Below are positions 7,850 through 15,686 of a stretch of 64,000 bases of DNA, in pieces. The notes beneath the pieces are model-generated. The model made no database searches. It was not told where the DNA came from and was given only the letters and a program-made list of their open reading frames with translations. This DNA comes from Pseudoflavonifractor phocaeensis (lineage in GTDB: Bacteria; Bacillota; Clostridia; Oscillospirales; Oscillospiraceae), in assembly GCF_021531815.1 (NCBI RefSeq), contig NZ_JADYUM010000008.1, positions 62,001 through 126,000 on the forward strand. Reading direction: 5' to 3'. Both the position numbers and the translations under genes were made by a program. Every line of letters begins with the position of its first letter. Position 1 is the stretch's first letter.

Positions 7850-8278
7850 ATGCGCTATTTAATCTTTGTCAGCCACGGGGAGCTGGCATCCGGTATGTGT
7901 ACAGCTCTGGCCATGCTGGTGGGGGAACGGGATGATGTCTTTCATGTGGCCTTCCAGGATGGCATGGGGCTTCCCGAGTTCAAGGAGAATGTGAAAGCTC
8001 TCATTGAACCCATCACCAACGAGGACGAGGTCATCGTCATGGCCGACCTGATCAGCGGCTCGCCCCTGACCACCACTATGGAAGCCCTGGCGGAGCAGTT
8101 GGACCTGGCCAACGTCCGGGCCATCGGCGGCATGAACCTGCCTCTGGCGGTCACCGCTATTGAGAACGAGGATGAGCCTCTGGACGAGACCGTGAATGCC
8201 ATGATCGAATGCGCCGTCGAGCAGATCCGGCAGTTCAGCACCGGCGCAGACGACGCTGATGACGGCGACGGTATCTAA
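7850..8278 (+). CDS. PTS mannose-family EIIA component
   Basis: A 142-residue soluble IIA protein of the mannose/fructose/sorbose PTS family, which passes phosphate from HPr to IIB. The active-site histidine is His9 in FVSHGELASG, and the family motifs DLISGSPLTT and IGGMNLPL follow. I took the ATG at 7850 because AGAGGAGAGG precedes it; the longer in-frame upstream start would cross the operator-like palindromes. The acidic tail is low complexity. First of the genes for IIA, IIB, IIC and IID, closely spaced on one strand. Confidence 0.92.
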   Translation: MRYLIFVSHGELASGMCTALAMLVGERDDVFHVAFQDGMGLPEFKENVKALIEPITNEDEVIVMADLISGSPLTTTMEALAEQLDLANVRAIGGMNLPLAVTAIENEDEPLDETVNAMIECAVEQIRQFSTGADDADDGDGI

Positions 8279-8311
8279 AACAAAAGCAAGATAACGATAG
8301 GAGGAGAATTT

Positions 8312-8803
8312 ATGATCACGTTTATCCGCATCGACGATCGCATCATCCATGGCCAGACCTGCACCCGCTGGGCTCTGGAATATCCCTGCACCGGCCTGGT
8401 GGCCGTAAACGACAAGGCCGCCACCAACCCGGTCCTGAAGAACGCCTACAAGAACGCCAGTGACAAGAAGACCTTCGTCTGGACGCTGGAGGACTGGCAG
8501 AAGAAGAAGGACAAAGTGGTGGCCAGCGCGGACCAGTACTTCCTCATCGCCAAGAATCCCGTGGATATGGCGAAGATCCTGCTGGACCAGCCCTTTGATC
8601 CCGGCCTGAAGGAAATCGTGGTGGGACCCTGCAACGACCGTCCCGGCACCGTGAAGCTGGGCAACAACCAGTCCATCACCCAGGAGGAGGCTGCTGCTTT
8701 TGAAAAACTGATGGCCGCGGGCTACAACATTGAATTTGCCCTCATTAAAGAGGCTGCCATCGGCAACTGGAAAAAATTCCGGGGACAGTTCGGTTATAAC
8801 TAA
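8312..8803 (+). CDS. PTS mannose-family EIIB component
   Basis: A 163-residue IIB protein that receives phosphate from IIA and transfers it to the incoming sugar at the IIC/IID pore. The signature RIDDRIIHGQ near the N terminus contains the phospho-histidine His13. GGAGGAG precedes the ATG. It lies 33 bases after the IIA gene and 36 before IIC. The sugar cannot be deduced from sequence; this family covers mannose, fructose, sorbose, N-acetylated amino sugars and others. Confidence 0.92.
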   Translation: MITFIRIDDRIIHGQTCTRWALEYPCTGLVAVNDKAATNPVLKNAYKNASDKKTFVWTLEDWQKKKDKVVASADQYFLIAKNPVDMAKILLDQPFDPGLKEIVVGPCNDRPGTVKLGNNQSITQEEAAAFEKLMAAGYNIEFALIKEAAIGNWKKFRGQFGYN

Positions 8804-8839
8804 GCACTTCCCAAGAAGAAAAGAAAGGATGACTTCATT

Positions 8840-9685
8840 ATGACGATCAATGTCGTGCAAGCCGCGCTCCTTGGCTTATGTGCGTGTCTCTCCTCCATGC
8901 CCGGTTTGGGCGGTACTGTTTTCGGCAACTACACCCTGGGCCGCCCGCTGATCGGCGGCCTGGTGGTGGGCCTGATCCTGGGTAACGTGCCCATGGGCAT
9001 TATGCTGGGCGCTGCTATCCAGATCGTGTACATCGCCCTGGTCACTCCCGGCGGCACCGTCTCCGCCGACGTCCGGGCCATCTCCTACATCGGTATTCCC
9101 TTGGCCATGCTGTACGTCAGTTCCACCGGCCTTGACCCTGCCAGCGCGGAGGCCGCCGGCTTCGCCGTTTCCATGGCCGCCACCGTCGGCACGCTGGGCA
9201 CCGTCCTTTTCTATGGCACCGCTACCGTCAACCTGGTTTGGCAGCACATGGGCATGGCCTGGGTCAAGCAGGGCAAGCTGAGAAAACTTTACCTGGTGGA
9301 CATGGTCCTGCCCTGGATCTCTCATCTGCTCTGCTCCTTCATTCCCACCTTCATCATCTGCTACTTCGGCGCCGACATGGTCCAGATCATCAAGGACTAT
9401 CTGCCTATGGACGGTCTGGCCATGAAGACCTTGTTCACTGTCGGTTCCCTGCTTCCCGCTGTCGGCGTCGCCATTCTGCTCAAGCAGGTGATCTCCAAGC
9501 CCAAGGACTTCCTGACCTTCTTCGTAGGCTTTACTCTGTGCGCCTGCATGAATCTGAACCTGATTGGCTGCGCGATCATCGGCGGCTTCTTCGCTCTGAT
9601 CCAGTACAATATCCGCACCCTCTCCCTGCGCCCTGCCGCGGCCGTGGCCGTCGCGGGAGATGACGATGATGAGGAGGACATCTAA
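8840..9685 (+). CDS. PTS mannose-family EIIC component
   Basis: A 281-residue membrane protein, one half of the sugar channel, with about seven hydrophobic segments. The family features ALLGLCACLSSMPGLGG and IGGLVVGLILGNVPMG are at the start. It ends in the acidic tail GDDDDEEDI; the DNA for this tail (GATGAGGAGGA) doubles as the ribosome site of the IID gene, whose start lies one base beyond the stop. That arrangement strongly couples IIC and IID translation. Confidence 0.9.
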   Translation: MTINVVQAALLGLCACLSSMPGLGGTVFGNYTLGRPLIGGLVVGLILGNVPMGIMLGAAIQIVYIALVTPGGTVSADVRAISYIGIPLAMLYVSSTGLDPASAEAAGFAVSMAATVGTLGTVLFYGTATVNLVWQHMGMAWVKQGKLRKLYLVDMVLPWISHLLCSFIPTFIICYFGADMVQIIKDYLPMDGLAMKTLFTVGSLLPAVGVAILLKQVISKPKDFLTFFVGFTLCACMNLNLIGCAIIGGFFALIQYNIRTLSLRPAAAVAVAGDDDDEEDI

Positions 9686-9686
9686 G

Positions 9687-10514
9687 ATGAAAAAGCTCTC
9701 TCGTAAGGCTCTGAACCGCTCCTTCCGCAACTGGTTCTACGGCCACCTGACCTGCTTCTCTCAGGAGCATATGCAGACCTTTGGCTATATGCTCGCCATG
9801 CTCCCCATTGTGGAGGAACTCTATGACACCAACGAGGAACAGACCGAAAAGGTCCTGACCTATTCTACCTTCTTCAACACCGAACCCCAGGTCGGCTCCG
9901 TAGTCGTCGGCATTACCGCCGGTATGGAAGAGGCCCGGGCCAACGGCGAGGAAGTGGACGACGAGACCATCAACGGCATCCGCGCCGGTCTGATGGGCCC
10001 TCTGGCCGGCATGGGCGACTCCCTGGTCGTGGGCACACTGCTCCCCATCCTGCTGGGTATCGCGCTGGGCCTGTCCGGCGGCGGCTCTGTCCTCGGTCCT
10101 ATCTTCTTCATCCTGGTGTGGAACATCGGCATGTTCTTCATCATGCGCTTCCTGTACTTCAAGGGGTATGAGCTGGGCGGCAAAGCGGTGGAATATCTGG
10201 TGGGAGAAAAAGCGAACGCCATCCGCGAAGCCATCATCATGCTGGGCACCATGGTTATCGGCGGCGTTACCGCCATGTGGATCAACATTACGACCTCTTT
10301 CCAGATGCTCAACAGCGAGGGCGGCGTCATTGTGGATCTTCAGTCCACGCTGGACAGCGTCTATCCCAAGATCCTCAGCCCCGTTTTCGTCATCCTGTGC
10401 TGGTACTTACTCAGCAAGAAACGCCTGAGCCCCGTCGTGGTCATGCTCATTCTGGTGGCCGTCGCTTTTGTGGGCGTCCTGCTGGGATTCTTCGACCCGC
10501 AGCTGTCTTATTGA
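9687..10514 (+). CDS. PTS mannose-family EIID component
   Basis: A 275-residue membrane partner of IIC that completes the sugar-conducting pore. The N-terminal cytoplasmic part carries SFRNWFYGHLTCFSQEHMQTFGY, typical of the ManZ family, followed by MGPLAGMGDSLVVGTLLP and C-terminal membrane helices. The ATG follows the IIC stop by one base. The gene is full length for the family. A structured non-coding element follows it. Confidence 0.9.
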   Translation: MKKLSRKALNRSFRNWFYGHLTCFSQEHMQTFGYMLAMLPIVEELYDTNEEQTEKVLTYSTFFNTEPQVGSVVVGITAGMEEARANGEEVDDETINGIRAGLMGPLAGMGDSLVVGTLLPILLGIALGLSGGGSVLGPIFFILVWNIGMFFIMRFLYFKGYELGGKAVEYLVGEKANAIREAIIMLGTMVIGGVTAMWINITTSFQMLNSEGGVIVDLQSTLDSVYPKILSPVFVILCWYLLSKKRLSPVVVMLILVAVAFVGVLLGFFDPQLSY

Positions 10515-10522
10515 TTCATACT

Positions 10523-10651
10523 AGAATCCATCAAAAATAAGACATTTGTCTTATTTTTATAGCGCCAACGGCGCGTTGGATTCTTATGAGACGCGCCGAC
10601 GCGCGAAGCGTGGCGGCTCCCATTAAAATATCCTATTTTAATGGGAGCATA
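10523..10651. repeat. Compound inverted-repeat element between PTS genes
   Basis: Three stems are visible in 125 bases. AGAATCCA (10523-10530) pairs with TGGATTCT (10577-10584), enclosing a perfect 12-base stem AAAAATAAGACA with a 2-base loop (10533-10558) and a short GC-rich hairpin. A second perfect 14-base stem, CTCCCATTAAAATA with loop TCC, covers 10617-10647. A GC-rich stretch with GACGCGC repeats joins them. The layout suggests a mobile or repeated intergenic element, or an RNA structure controlling the ratio of PTS proteins to HPr/EI. Confidence 0.55.
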
Positions 10652-10675
10652 GTATCAAAACAACAAGGAGGAAGC

Positions 10676-10948
10676 ATGATGCTGACCAAAACACAGGCAC
10701 TTGATGAGGCGAAGCGGCAAAAGCAGGCCCTTGCGGCACTGGGTAAATGGCGGCGCAACCTGTTTGTTCTGACCGCCTGCATCCTGACTCTTGCGGTGTT
10801 CGGACTGCGCAGCAGCGGATGGGTCTTTGCCCTGGGCGTCGCTGCCGCCGTGCTGGCCGGCATCTGCTTCCTGCTCACCCTTGTGGTCAATCTGAGCATC
10901 CGAAACGGCCGCCGCAACGTAGAGGCCATTTTGAGTACCCTTCAATAA
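10676..10948 (+). CDS. Small two-helix membrane protein, unknown
   Basis: A 90-residue protein with a charged N-terminal helix (about residues 1-28, rich in K, Q and A), two hydrophobic segments at about 29-46 and 50-72, and a short polar tail. AAGGAGG precedes two adjacent ATG codons (10676 and 10679); the second has the better spacing. I do not recognise the family. It sits between the PTS permease and HPr genes on the same strand, so it may assist the permease, but that is inference from position only. Confidence 0.6.
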   Translation: MMLTKTQALDEAKRQKQALAALGKWRRNLFVLTACILTLAVFGLRSSGWVFALGVAAAVLAGICFLLTLVVNLSIRNGRRNVEAILSTLQ

Positions 10949-11001
10949 ACTGATCGATTATTATACGGCCTGCGGGCCGATTCTGTAAAGGAGCATGGAT
11001 T

Positions 11002-11262
11002 ATGAAGCAGTTTACATTTCTGATTCGGGACGAGCTGGGCATCCACGCCCGTCCCGCCGGCCAGCTGGCAAAGCTGGCGAAGCCCTATGGAGAGACGGTC
11101 ATTACCGTGACCAAGGGCAGCCAGACCGTCAAGGCCAGCCAGTTGATGAAGCTGATGAGCCTGGGCGTCAAGCGGGGCGACGAAGTGACCGTCGCAACCG
11201 AGGGCCCCGCTGAGGACGACGCCATCGCCGCTGTCCAAAAGTTCTTCGAGGAAAACCTTTGA
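11002..11262 (+). CDS. ptsH: HPr phosphocarrier protein
   Basis: An 86-residue HPr, the central phosphate carrier of the PTS. The active histidine is His15 in GIHARPAG. The regulatory serine of Gram-positive HPr is at position 46 in KASQLMKLMSLGV, so control by HPr kinase is possible. AAAGGAG precedes the ATG. It lies between a small membrane protein and enzyme I. Whether this is the cell's only HPr or one dedicated to this island cannot be judged from the window, so the symbol refers to the family. Confidence 0.92.
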   Translation: MKQFTFLIRDELGIHARPAGQLAKLAKPYGETVITVTKGSQTVKASQLMKLMSLGVKRGDEVTVATEGPAEDDAIAAVQKFFEENL

Positions 11263-11344
11263 TTTCGTCCGCCGCGGGCGTCTGTTCCGTTTGCCTTTAA
11301 GCTGGCCCGGCGCCCGCCGCTTTTTTAGATCAGGAGGAGACACT

Positions 11345-12997
11345 ATGGTTTTAATGCAAGGCAAGGGCGTGTCCGCGGGCGTTATCAAGGGCAAGCTCTA
11401 TTTTTATCAGCGTCCGGACAATACCGTGGTCAAAACCGCGGTGGAGGACCTTCAGGCGGAAAAGGAACGTCTGGCCGCCGCGCAGCAGGCGTCCATGGAA
11501 CAGCTGGAGGCGCTGGCTGACAAATGCAGGCAGGAGACGGGAGAGGATTCCGCCATTCTGTTTGAGACCCACGCCATGTTCGTGGAGGATGAAGACTACA
11601 CCGCCATGATCGCGGAGATCCTGGAGGACGAGGGATGCAACGCCGAATACGCGGTCAAGACGGCTGGCGAACAGTTCGCAGCCATGTTTGCCGCCATGGA
11701 CGACGCCTATATGCAGGCTCGGGCGGCGGACGTTCAGGACGTGACCCAGCGCATCCTCAACAACCTGATGGGCGTTGTGGAAGGTGGCATCGACTCCGAC
11801 GAGCCGGTGATCCTGGCGGCGGAGGATCTGGCCCCCTCCGAGACGTTACAGCTGGACAAATCGAAAATTTTAGGCTTTGCCACCCGGGGTGGCTCCGGCA
11901 ACAGCCATACCGCCATTCTGGCCCGGACCATGGGCATTCCGGCGGTCTGCGGCCTGGGAGACGGGCTGAAAGAAGAATACAACGGTCGTCTGGCCTACAT
12001 CGACGGAGAGACCGGAAAGGTGGTGCTGGACCCCGACGAGATCACGCTGGCCGCCCTGACAGATAAATATCAGCGGCAGCAGGAGATGAAGCAGCTCTTG
12101 CTGACGATGAAGGGGCAGGAGGACGTGACCTTGGACGGCAAAAAAATGATGGTCTACTGCAATATCGGCTCGCCTGATGATCTGGGGGCAGTCAAGGCCA
12201 ACGATGGCCAGGGCATCGGCCTGTTCCGCTCTGAGTTCCTCTATCTGGCCGCTGACGATTACCCCAGCGAGGACGAGCAGTTCGAGGCTTACCGGGCTGT
12301 GGCCGCTGCCATGGACGGCAAGCGGGTGGTCATCCGTACCCTGGACATCGGTGCGGACAAACAAGTGGACTATTTCAAGCTAAACAAAGAGGAAAACCCC
12401 GCCATGGGTATGCGGGCCATCCGCATTTGCCTGAATCGACCGGAGGTGTTCCGTACGCAGCTCCGGGCCCTCTACCGGGCCTCCGCTTACGGCAAGGTGG
12501 CCATCATGTTCCCCATGATCACCTCTGTCTGGGAGGTTAAGGAGTGCCGGCGGGCCTGCAAAAGCGTGATGAGTGAACTTGCCGCCGAGGGCATCCCCTT
12601 CAATCCCGACACGGAGATCGGCATTATGGTGGAGACACCGGCCTCCATTTTCATGGCGGAGGACCTCGCCAAGCTGGTAGACTTTTTCTCTGTGGGTACC
12701 AACGATCTGACACAATACACGCTGGCATGTGACCGCCAGTGCAATGACCTGGGCAAATTCTTTGATCCACACCACCCCGCTATTCTCCGCGCCATCAAGC
12801 AGGCTGCGGACGCCGCCCACAAGGCGGGCATCTGGATCGGCATCTGCGGAGAACTGGCCGGCGATATTTCCCTGCTGCCTACCTTCCTGGCCATTGGTAT
12901 CGACGAACTCAGCGTCTCACCGTCTGTGGTGCTCCCTCTCCGCGCAGAGATCCGCAAGAGCATCGCGCAGACCTGTACGCTGGAACGCTTGGAGTGA
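11345..12997 (+). CDS. ptsI: PTS enzyme I (phosphoenolpyruvate-protein phosphotransferase)
   Basis: A 550-residue enzyme I that takes phosphate from phosphoenolpyruvate and gives it to HPr. The active histidine is His188 in GGSGNSHTAILAR. The PEP-binding barrel shows GIGLFRSEFLY and the C-terminal FFSVGTNDLTQYTLACDR region. Length is close to the family norm of about 570. I chose the ATG at 11345 because CAGGAGGAG stands directly before it. The stop is four bases from the next gene. EI, HPr and the four EII proteins together form a self-sufficient PTS. Confidence 0.95.
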   Translation: MVLMQGKGVSAGVIKGKLYFYQRPDNTVVKTAVEDLQAEKERLAAAQQASMEQLEALADKCRQETGEDSAILFETHAMFVEDEDYTAMIAEILEDEGCNAEYAVKTAGEQFAAMFAAMDDAYMQARAADVQDVTQRILNNLMGVVEGGIDSDEPVILAAEDLAPSETLQLDKSKILGFATRGGSGNSHTAILARTMGIPAVCGLGDGLKEEYNGRLAYIDGETGKVVLDPDEITLAALTDKYQRQQEMKQLLLTMKGQEDVTLDGKKMMVYCNIGSPDDLGAVKANDGQGIGLFRSEFLYLAADDYPSEDEQFEAYRAVAAAMDGKRVVIRTLDIGADKQVDYFKLNKEENPAMGMRAIRICLNRPEVFRTQLRALYRASAYGKVAIMFPMITSVWEVKECRRACKSVMSELAAEGIPFNPDTEIGIMVETPASIFMAEDLAKLVDFFSVGTNDLTQYTLACDRQCNDLGKFFDPHHPAILRAIKQAADAAHKAGIWIGICGELAGDISLLPTFLAIGIDELSVSPSVVLPLRAEIRKSIAQTCTLERLE

Positions 12998-13001
12998 AGC
13001 T

Positions 13002-13829
13002 ATGAATACCTACTCGATCGTCCTGTTGGATATTGACGGAACACTGGTGGATTCCAATGACCAGATTTCTCACAACACGAAATCGCTGCTGAACCGTCTG
13101 GAAAAGAAGGAGATCCCCGTGGTCCTCTGTTCCGCCCGCTCGCCCAGTGGTGTGGAGATAGTAGTGGGGCAGGTTGGGCTCCACAGCCCCATCGTCTGCT
13201 ACGGAGGAAGCCTGATCATGGATGCGGACCGTGCCATCATTGAGGACCGCGGAATCGAAGGAAATACCGCCGTGCGATTCAAACAGTTTGCTGCCCGGGA
13301 ATTCCCTAAGGTCACTGTCAGCACCTATATGTATGATATTTGGCTGGTAGACAGTATCAGCGACCCGAATGTTCAGCTTGTCGCTCAGCGGAATCAGTGC
13401 GAGCCGCTGGTAGGAGAGCTGGAGGCAGCGATCAATTCGGTGTCCCATGTGCATAAGCTGCTCTGCATGGGGACACCGGAAGAAATCACCCGCTTTCAAA
13501 ACAGCGCGGCCCGGGAATTCCCGGAGCTGGAATTTGCCCGCTCTGGAACCATATATCTGGAGGTGCTTGCCAAGGGCATTTCCAAATGCACAGCCATGGA
13601 GAAGCTCCGGACCTATTATGGGCTAGATGCGGAACAGGTGGTGGCCATGGGGGATTACTTTGTGGATCTGGAGATGCTGCGCCATGCGGGACTTGGCATT
13701 GCTATGGGCAACGCTCCCGATGCAGTCAAGGAAGCAGCGGCAAGGGTCACCACCTCCTGCGATGAGGAGGGCGTCTATATCGCCCTGAAGAATCTGAGAT
13801 TTACTCCGCCCGCCCAACTGCGGCCGTGA
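13002..13829 (+). CDS. Cof-type HAD phosphatase
   Basis: A 275-residue haloacid dehalogenase-superfamily phosphatase of the Cof subfamily, with the nucleophile motif LLDIDGTLVD at residues 7-16, a large C2 cap domain, and the metal-binding MGDYFVDLEM near residue 225. GGAGTGAAG lies before the ATG, four bases after the enzyme I stop, so it is cotranscribed with the PTS genes. Such enzymes remove phosphate from sugar phosphates; here the likely role is to relieve accumulation of, or process, the sugar phosphate made by the PTS (inference). Confidence 0.85.
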   Translation: MNTYSIVLLDIDGTLVDSNDQISHNTKSLLNRLEKKEIPVVLCSARSPSGVEIVVGQVGLHSPIVCYGGSLIMDADRAIIEDRGIEGNTAVRFKQFAAREFPKVTVSTYMYDIWLVDSISDPNVQLVAQRNQCEPLVGELEAAINSVSHVHKLLCMGTPEEITRFQNSAAREFPELEFARSGTIYLEVLAKGISKCTAMEKLRTYYGLDAEQVVAMGDYFVDLEMLRHAGLGIAMGNAPDAVKEAAARVTTSCDEEGVYIALKNLRFTPPAQLRP

Positions 13830-13862
13830 ATTGCGGATCGTTCTCCGAAAGAGGTAGTTTAT

Positions 13863-14411
13863 ATGTCAAAAAATATTTTGATCTTGACGGGAAGTCCCCG
13901 GCAAAGCGGTAACAGCAACATCATGGCGGAGTTCTTCATGAGAGCTGCGGAAAGCAAGGGGCATACTGTGAAGCGTATCGACTGCACAAGGCTGCATGTG
14001 GGCGGGTGCCTTGCCTGCGACACCTGCTATCAAAACGGAAAGCCCTGCAGTGTGGATGAGGCGTTCAACAGCATCGCCGATGACATTCTCTCCGCAGATG
14101 TGCTGGTGTTCGCCATGCCTGTGTACTGGTATACCATACCGGCCCAGATCAAGGCGGTGATCGACCATCTGTACTGCTTCTGCCTGCGGGAAAAAGAGGA
14201 ATATTTCGGAAAGCAGCGCGCGCTGCTCGCCTGCTGTGAGGAGCATGATCCGTCTGTGCTGGACGGTGTCCGCATTCCCTTCGAACGCATGGCGGCGCTG
14301 AGCAAGTGGGAGGTCATCGGAGAGGTCCTGGTTCCAGGAGTCCTGCATGTGGGATACATCACGGTAACAGACGGGCCGGCCAGAGCGGCTGCCTTGGCGG
14401 ACGCCCTGTGA
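13863..14411 (+). CDS. Iron-sulfur-flavoprotein-like NADPH-dependent FMN reductase
   Basis: A 182-residue flavodoxin-fold protein starting with the FMN phosphate loop TGSPRQSGNSN. It carries CLACDTCYQNGKPC at about residues 45-58, spaced C-x2-C-x2-C-x5-C, the compact cysteine motif that binds a 4Fe-4S cluster in archaeal and clostridial iron-sulfur flavoproteins. It probably moves electrons between ferredoxin or NADPH and an acceptor. GAAAGAGG precedes the ATG. It lies 33 bases after the phosphatase and may be part of that operon. A second protein with the same cysteine spacing is encoded at 46372-46995. Confidence 0.82.
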   Translation: MSKNILILTGSPRQSGNSNIMAEFFMRAAESKGHTVKRIDCTRLHVGGCLACDTCYQNGKPCSVDEAFNSIADDILSADVLVFAMPVYWYTIPAQIKAVIDHLYCFCLREKEEYFGKQRALLACCEEHDPSVLDGVRIPFERMAALSKWEVIGEVLVPGVLHVGYITVTDGPARAAALADAL

Positions 14412-14454
14412 ATACGCCGCTTAGCCGTGGCTCCCTTGTCTGTATGCCCGCGCC

Positions 14455-14484
14455 TTGCAATCAGTGCGGAATTTTTGTTATGAT
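14455..14484 (+). promoter_or_regulatory. Promoter of the sugar acetyltransferase gene
   Basis: A TTGCAA -35 box and TATGAT -10 box are separated by 18 bases, about 35 bases before the ATG at 14518. Confidence 0.6.
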
Positions 14485-14517
14485 GCCAACGTACGATACT
14501 GCCAATGGAGGTGCGGC

Positions 14518-15063
14518 ATGACAGAGAAGGAAAAACGGGATGCAGGGATGCCGTATGATCCGAAAGAACTGGCGGATGAACTGGTTCACTGCAAGGAGCT
14601 GTGTTATGAATACAATCATTTGCGTCCCACGCAGTTTGATGAGCAACAGGCATTGCTGAAGAGCCTGCTTGGGAAAACAAAAGCCTCTTTCTTGATACAA
14701 GCACCTTTCTGGTGTGACTATGGGTACAATATCGAAGTCGGGGAGAACTTTTATGCAAATCACAACTGCGTCATATTGGATGGTGCAAAGGTAACATTTG
14801 GTGATCATGTGTTTGTGGGTCCCGACTGCGGCTTCTATACAGCAGGGCATCCTATCGAATATCTGGAAAGAAACAAGGGACTGGAGTATGCCCGTCCCAT
14901 CAAGGTTGGAAACAATGTCTGGTTCGGCGGAGGAGTAAAGGTAATGCCCGGCGTCACGATTGGAAACGATGTGGTGGTAGCCGCCGGAGCAGTCGTTACA
15001 AAGGATATCCCCGACCATTGTATCGCAGGCGGTAACCCAGCCAAAGTCATCAGAAAGCTCTGA
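14518..15063 (+). CDS. Sugar O-acetyltransferase, maltose/galactoside type
   Basis: A 181-residue acetyl-CoA-dependent O-acetyltransferase of the LacA/Maa family. It has the N-terminal PYDPKELADEL cap, then left-handed beta-helix hexapeptides (for example IGNDVVVAAGAVVTKDIP and CIAGGNPAKVI). The catalytic histidine lies in GFYTAGHPIE. AATGGAGGTGCGGC before the ATG gives a ribosome site. These enzymes acetylate surplus or non-metabolisable sugars for export, which suits a neighbour of a sugar PTS. A promoter in front and a terminator behind make it a single-gene unit. Confidence 0.88.
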   Translation: MTEKEKRDAGMPYDPKELADELVHCKELCYEYNHLRPTQFDEQQALLKSLLGKTKASFLIQAPFWCDYGYNIEVGENFYANHNCVILDGAKVTFGDHVFVGPDCGFYTAGHPIEYLERNKGLEYARPIKVGNNVWFGGGVKVMPGVTIGNDVVVAAGAVVTKDIPDHCIAGGNPAKVIRKL

Positions 15064-15120
15064 AGGGTATCTGCGGCGGAACCGGCTCCGCCCTGCTTTG
15101 TATACTGCGGAAGCAAACGC

Positions 15121-15150
15121 GGCTCTGCTTTTGGCAGAGCCGTCTTCTTT
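15121..15150 (+). terminator. Terminator after the acetyltransferase gene
   Basis: GGCTCTGC, a 5-base loop, and GCAGAGCC, followed by the T-rich GTCTTCTTT. Confidence 0.7.
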
Positions 15151-15244
15151 GCAAATCAACCGGAACGTTTACAACACTTTGGATAATTGGTTGGTATATA
15201 CAAATTATATGTTCAATAATTGTAAGATGTATATAAAATTGCGC

Positions 15245-15272
15245 TTGCATTCACGGAATAGAGTGTTAAAAT
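15245..15272 (+). promoter_or_regulatory. Promoter of the T-box leader and cstA-like gene
   Basis: TTGCAT (15245-15250) and TAAAAT (15267-15272) with a 16-base spacer, directly upstream of the T-box leader. Confidence 0.6.
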
Positions 15273-15284
15273 ACAGACAATAAA

Positions 15285-15613
15285 ACAAGTACTGAGGCGG
15301 TGAAAAACCGCTCCAGAAATGTGATGATCGGGATACATCCCTGAAGGATACTTGAACGCAGAGAGCCGTCGGTTGGTGAGAGACGGCAGAGAGCCTTTCC
15401 GGGACATCACCCGGGAGCATCCATCTGAAAACCGCGGCATTTGTATGATGCGGCAGGTGAGTAAGCCAGGACGTTTTCTCCACGTTACAGGAGAGGCTGT
15501 TTGGAAGACAGTACAGAGGGGCCGCGGTTTAGCCGCGGCAAGCAAAGTGGTACCACGGAATGATAAAACTCCGCCTTTGCAGTCCGCATTGGACTGTAGA
15601 GGCGTTTTTTTAT
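15285..15613 (+). promoter_or_regulatory. T-box leader upstream of the CstA-family transporter
   Basis: The hallmark T-box sequence AAGTGGTACCACGGAA lies at 15545-15560, followed by an intrinsic terminator (GCCTTTGCAGTCC and complement, then seven T, 15573-15611). Stem I is recognisable from AGAGAG at 15355-15369, the distal loop core GGTTGGTGAGAG and the descending strand with CACCCGGGAG. The triplet ATC directly before TGAA (about 15424-15426) is in the position where the specifier codon normally falls, suggesting isoleucine, but this reading is tentative. Uncharged tRNA binding would allow the transporter gene to be transcribed. Confidence 0.85.
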
Positions 15614-15686
15614 AGATGCATACAGCAAAAGCTCCGATTTTCGCGCGCGGGCGGAGCTGAACAAACCGGAAAAGAGGTAACAATCA

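Noticed and set aside
15285-15613. Open frames across the T-box leader on both strands
   Set aside because: The region is fully explained by an RNA leader with T-box core and terminator; the frames have no ribosome sites.
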